From contig CP093831.1 in the NCBI GenBank assembly GCA_033063855.1, forward strand, positions 3,968,001-4,032,000: a stretch of 64,000 bases of DNA. Reading direction: 5' to 3'. This document shows, piece by piece, positions 59,662 to 64,000 of this stretch (position 1 is the first letter of the stretch; every line of letters begins with the position of its first letter). Origin of the DNA: Smittia aterrima (taxonomy: Eukaryota > Arthropoda > Insecta > Diptera > Chironomidae). The notes under the pieces are model-generated. The model was given only the letters and a program-made list of their open reading frames with translations, was not told where the DNA came from and searched no databases. A program made the position numbers and the translations under genes.

Positions 59662-62600
59662 CGAAAAAATATTTTGTCGCGGTTTACAAGAAATCAAATA
59701 TTTTCCGTTATTTTTTCTTACGTAAAATTATTATTCCTTAAAACGCATGTTCACAAAATCTTCTTTCACGGAAACTCTTCGTAGTCCACAAAGAACTTCG
59801 TCGTCAAATAAAAATTTGACAATGACGCAATACGCTTGTGACGTCAGTTGATTCTCCTTCGATCAACCCACGGCGCTTAGAAATCAATTTCTAATAAATT
59901 GCAGTTCTCGTTAGGAGAAATAATTTCTCGCGCTATTCAATTGAAAGTTCAATGAAAAGGCTTCTTACCCTTCAATCTCCGTTTCTGCCAAGGTCAAACA
60001 CAATTAAAAGATTTACGGTGAAAAGTTATAAGACAAACAGAAGTTTATGAATGAATTTACGCGCTGTTTACTCTCGAAACTGTTAATTTGTAAATATTTC
60101 CTTGATTGTCTAATTGAGTGACTTTCAACAATCAACATTGCTGACTAATGTGTATCGTCGACGAAATAGATCAATTCCAATTACAAATCAATTCTTTTCA
60201 ATTTATCGACAGCTCGCCACGCCATTTGATAAATTATTTCGACTGCAGCGAAGGCGCAGGCAATATTTACATGATCACATGCCATTATCAGGTATCATCA
60301 CAGAGGAGTTATCATCGGTTGTCAATCTTCAGTACAATCCATCAAATGATTTTCAACGGTTATGAAGTGATGATAAAAGCTCAATCAGTGGTTAACCTGT
60401 ATCGATAATCGTTAAGCAATTATTTATTGGACTCGGGTAGCTTCACAATAAATCTCATTTCCTCACAAATCAAACGAAGCAGCGAAGAAAAATTCGCATG
60501 ACGACAGAGTAAAGTCAGTCGACCTTTAATTAAATTCTTGCTTTATCGATGACTGTCATAATTCAGCTTCTTCATTGCGTTAGGCAGGAAATGAAATTAT
60601 CTTCGCTCCCCTAACAATTTACTTGTGCAAATGAGATTGAGGTATGAAGAAGAAGAAAACTCGAACTAGAAGAAATGTGAAGCGTCACATCTGAAAAGAG
60701 ATTTGCAGATTCATGAAAATTCCATGACCCTTCTCGCTATAAAACAGTGAGCGTGAATGGTCTCAGGATTAGTCAAGAGTTGTGTAACAAGAAGTATAAT
60801 GAGAACATTGAACTAACATTATTAATCGCTTGTCGTGTTTCTTTGACGAATCCTCTCGCTGTTTCTTTGTATGTAAAGGGGAAGGTGTGCTCGTCTTCTT
60901 CTTCATGGAAAGCGAAATTACGTCTTAGACAAGATTTATAAATTAGCATTCGAAGGATGGTGAGAAAATGTTTACGATGCTTGAGATGAAATTGCGCAGG
61001 ATCGCATCCTTCGTAGACTTACTGCCTCAACATGAATGACGAAAAGGTTTTCATTCATGATGAGAACTTTGACTAACGAACGAAAGGAAATTTAAATAAT
61101 CTCTCAGCTCAAACATTATTCAATGAATTATGAAATATTTTCCAATTGATTTTGACGGAAATTTTCCAAAAATTTAATTGACAAAATATTTCATTTCTAA
61201 TTCATTTCATAGATTGAAATTTCTTCTTCTCGTCGCGCTCCCGTTAGCCCCGCACGTGTATTTCCAACACAACGAAGCAATTCTCTCCCTCTCAGAAGCT
61301 TTCCGACTTGCGCGCGCTGGTTTGGATGAACACAGCGTTTTCCATCGCGAGAAAATCACTCGAAACCCGTAAGGTTCACACTGCCTTACTTTTCGCAAGT
61401 CGTTTCGCTTTCAGTTCCCTTTTTTCTCTCTTGTAAATCGGTCACGACAGGAGGAAACCTTTGCGCTACGTAAAGACCATTGAATAATTTCAACAGTTTT
61501 CGCAATTCGAGAAAAACTAAACGCTGTCAAACTGTGGATTACGGAGCGCTTTCTTAAAACGAGAAATGTTCACCGTGTTCCTCATAGGGAAATTTCGTCG
61601 AAAATAAGTTGAAGAAAAGTTTATTCAAGTCTCAGTCGCAACTTGCGACTCGAAAGAAAAGGAAAAGCTGTGAAAAAAAATATAAAAAAGTCGAGTTTGC
61701 TGAAATCCAAAGTATCAAAAATCAATTATTAAAGTTATTGCTTAGTGCAAATATTAGTCAATAGTGCAGTTTTGTTAGCTGAAGAAGGCGAGCGAAGAAT
61801 AATTTGAAACGACTCACAGAAATCTGGTAATTTTCCATTGAAAAGAATTCTGTGGCAAACGCGAAAAAAGGTTTTAGGGCAGGGAGCGAGAGCGAGTGAG
61901 GGGAATGAATACGATCTTGAACCTTTGCAAGTGAATTTATGAAAGGAAGTTTACTCGCGAGTTAGTTCACCCTTGAAACAAGCAGAGCAAAAATGCTTCC
62001 TATCGGAGCATTTCGTGATTATGCAATGCTTTTGAATGAAACGATTAGCAGTCAAGTTTCGCTTTTGCATAAAAGCTCGTTTAGTTCTCACGGAAAATAA
62101 AGTAAAAAAAAACTTATCGGAGCGCCCTTTCGCAAGAGCAGCAAATCATGACTTTGTCACACAATATCGCTTCGCTGATTATCGATTTGAAGCAGCAGCG
62201 AGCTTCGACATTTGGCTGTTTAGTACTTTTCCGATTTTAATAATGACCCGTGCAGTCGCTCGTATCGATACATCATCATCATCACTTATGGCCATAAATG
62301 TTTCTATGTGTTTTTAATATCGTCTAAAAATAGTCTCAAAAAGGTTTTTTCGGCTTCACTCCTCAATCACAAAACAACATTCTCATCGCATAAACTTGAA
62401 TAAAATCGCATCCTCTTCGATGTGCCGCCGAAGAAACGACGTAGTTTGATTCGGAAATATTAAAAGATTTTTTCGTTCTTTTCATCGAAAAACATGTTAA
62501 CTCGTCTGGGGGTGAAGCTCTCATCCTCTCTCGGACGTCAACGCGAGAAATACTTTTGTAAGCTCTTGCGAAGGTTAATCGCAACGAATCCCGATGAAAC

Positions 62601-63365
62601 ACGTGGAAGTCGCGACAAAATTCACGTTCACTCTCCTTAACGATTAGATAGGAGAAAACAGATGTCAACAACAATTTATTTGCGAACCGAAAACAACATT
62701 TCGTCTAATCAGATTTAATGAAATTCGTTGTGACACAGGCCAGCACCAGAATTGATGTCTCGAAAGTCTTATTGATTTTTTTATTTCATTCGCTTCGCTT
62801 CGTTCACTCTCTTGCGAAGTAGGTGATACGAGTGGGAGGGCGCTTCGAAAGGAAAATTAGGGGAGAGAGTGCTTTCCGGTCGCTCTCAGACATTTCCAGT
62901 GCTCTTTCCGCCACATGTTCAAGGGATTCTCCTGTTTGCACATTGCAATAGCATTGACCTGAATGTTGATACTTTCTTTTGATTTCTTTTCCTGGAGTGA
63001 GCGATTTAGGTCATACGTGTGCTTAAACAATTTGTAATCTATGATAAACAAACTCAATTAAATAAACTGATAACGAGAGTTGATCTCACTAATTGCTCTG
63101 ATGTATTTTGAGTTGAAATTCTTCTGGGATTTTCCACGAACTTCAGAGAAATGTTTTGGTGTCGGATTGAAAAGAAATTTAATGAATTTAAACCCTTCAT
63201 TTAATTCTAAGAGAAAGACTTCTTCATTATAATTGAAATTCCTTGTACTTCATTTCACTGACTCATCAATTCTCATATTTCTCCAGATTTTTAACCTCGC
63301 CACTTTTAACAATTGGGTTCGATAATTAGCCCAACAGCAAAAACGACATTCGAACGGAATCAATC
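59662..63365. other. 3.7 kb non-coding stretch between the ERMARD-like gene and SLC6 gene
   Basis: The left end should hold the ERMARD-like promoter. The right end probably holds 5' untranslated sequence of the SLC6 gene: TTTCTCCAG at about 63277-63285 looks like an acceptor just before the start codon. Purine-rich GA tracts occur near 61880-61905 and 62838-62870. CTATAAAAC near 60738 is TATA-like but leads to no convincing gene. The frames at 60114-60408 resemble no family. Confidence 0.5.
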
Positions 63366-63753
63366 ATGACAAGCAATTCAAATGCAGGCCAAGTGGACAC
63401 GAAAGGAGCGGGAGTGATTGTCGGCGGAGGCGTTTTAAGAAACGCCAACAATGGTCACGAAATGGCTCCGCTGAACACGAGAGCTCGAGGCGATGGCCAT
63501 GGGGTTACAATTGTACTGTCACCTCCACAACGGCGCTCAATAAGTTCATTGAGCGCTCCAGGTGGTGATGATCCGGAACGAGCTGCTTGGTCTGGCAAGA
63601 TGCAATTCTTTCTCAGCATCATCGGATATTCAGTCGGCCTTGGCAACATTTGGCGATTTCCCTACTTATGTCAACAGGTAAAATTTATTTTTACGATCTC
63701 ATGATACATCGAGTCTAACAACTTGCTTTATTGAATTCCACAGAATGGCGGCG
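63366..63753 (+). CDS. SLC6 sodium-dependent transporter, 5' part (exons 63366-63677 and 63744-63753)
   Basis: The start is MTSNSNAGQVDTKGAGV. An N-terminal cytosolic region of about 75 residues is followed by TM1: 'WSGKMQFFLSIIGYSVGLG', then 'NIWRFPYLCQQ' and Asn-Gly-Gly from the second exon. 'GNIWRFPYLCxxNGGG' is the SLC6 signature forming the sodium and substrate site, so the protein is a sodium-coupled neurotransmitter or amino-acid transporter. The Gln-Gln before NGGG suggests an invertebrate amino-acid transporter branch rather than the monoamine or GABA carriers, but the substrate is undetermined. The second exon is only 10 nt. The remaining exons lie beyond the right edge; I see no further exon in 63754-64000. 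Confidence 0.88.
63744..63753 (+). other. 10-nt microexon of the SLC6 gene
   Basis: AATGGCGGCG lies between TTCCACAG and GTGAGT. It encodes Asn-Gly-Gly plus the first base of the next Gly, completing the invariant NGGG after TM1. It is phase 0 at entry and phase 1 at exit, so skipping would shift the frame. Confidence 0.88.
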
Positions 63754-64000
63754 GTGAGTAGAGTTCATTAAATTTATTGCGCAATAAACAAATTCCTCGC
63801 TCCGAGCTTTCCCACAAAACATCGCTGCAAGTCTTTTTGTGGGTCGCCAAATTAATCAGCAAACTCAGTGTAAATGGTTTGGAATCCGTTGCGCAAAGCA
63901 CAAAGTCTTCCCTCAAGCAACTAGAAATAACCAGTTTAGTTCGTTCGCTTCATTGCGTGTCGGTTGTTCTAAAAATATGACAATCGAGAAGGCAAAGCTT
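63754..64000 (+). other. Start of the second known SLC6 intron
   Basis: Begins GTGAGT. No sequence encoding the expected next block (Gly-Ala-Phe/Tyr-Leu-Ile/Leu-Pro) is present, so the intron continues past the window edge. Confidence 0.6.

Noticed and set aside
60114..60408. Two overlapping frames of 83-86 codons in the right intergenic region
   Set aside because: The overlap in different frames and lack of any family signature suggest chance.
1..64000. CRISPR arrays, bacterial operons, integrated virus or intact transposon
   Set aside because: Spliced metazoan genes fill the window; no regular spacer repeats, reverse transcriptase, transposase, integrase or viral protein motifs were seen in any frame.

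Overview
The window is AT-rich animal nuclear DNA. Short phase-consistent GT-AG introns (mostly about 55-95 nt) and insect-like protein sequences point to an insect, most likely a lower (nematoceran) dipteran; the species cannot be named from the sequence alone. No rRNA gene, CRISPR array, intact mobile element or convincing tRNA was recognised. Exon boundaries were built by hand from ORFs, splice sites and phase, and in almost every gene the phases close exactly.

Left third (1-24,000): the 3' part of Cyclin D on the + strand, four small exons separated by two introns of about 9.5 and 9.8 kb plus one of 0.9 kb, with the 5' exons outside the window. Middle (24,189-47,897): almost everything is on the - strand and densely packed. 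In ascending order: a 2,955-residue coiled-coil Golgi-type protein resembling lava lamp; the LSD1 corepressor CoREST, with an extra GATA/MTA-like zinc finger; an unrecognised 542-residue coiled-coil protein; a decayed + strand fragment of a pickpocket (DEG/ENaC) channel gene; an SLC46-like MFS transporter; and the palmitoyltransferase Zdhhc5/8 with two possible C-termini. Zdhhc8 and the next gene, Tor, are head to head and share an upstream region of about 0.7 kb.

Right part (48,585-64,000): complete Tor kinase (2,475 residues, + strand), convergent with a cytidine deaminase; then an ERMARD-like (DUF4209) protein; a 3.7 kb non-coding stretch; and the first exons of an SLC6 transporter that runs off the right edge.

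Functionally this is a mixed set of housekeeping and regulatory genes: growth control (CycD, Tor), chromatin (CoREST), Golgi and membrane trafficking (lava lamp-like, Zdhhc8), solute transport (SLC46, SLC6) and pyrimidine salvage (Cda). No operon-like pathway links them. The most striking structural theme is obligatory microexons of 10, 13, 16 and 29 nt in four unrelated genes, three of which cut through the most conserved motif of the protein. Other notable points are two stop-free 3n introns, upstream ORFs before Tor (one a bare start-stop), and the pickpocket relic.
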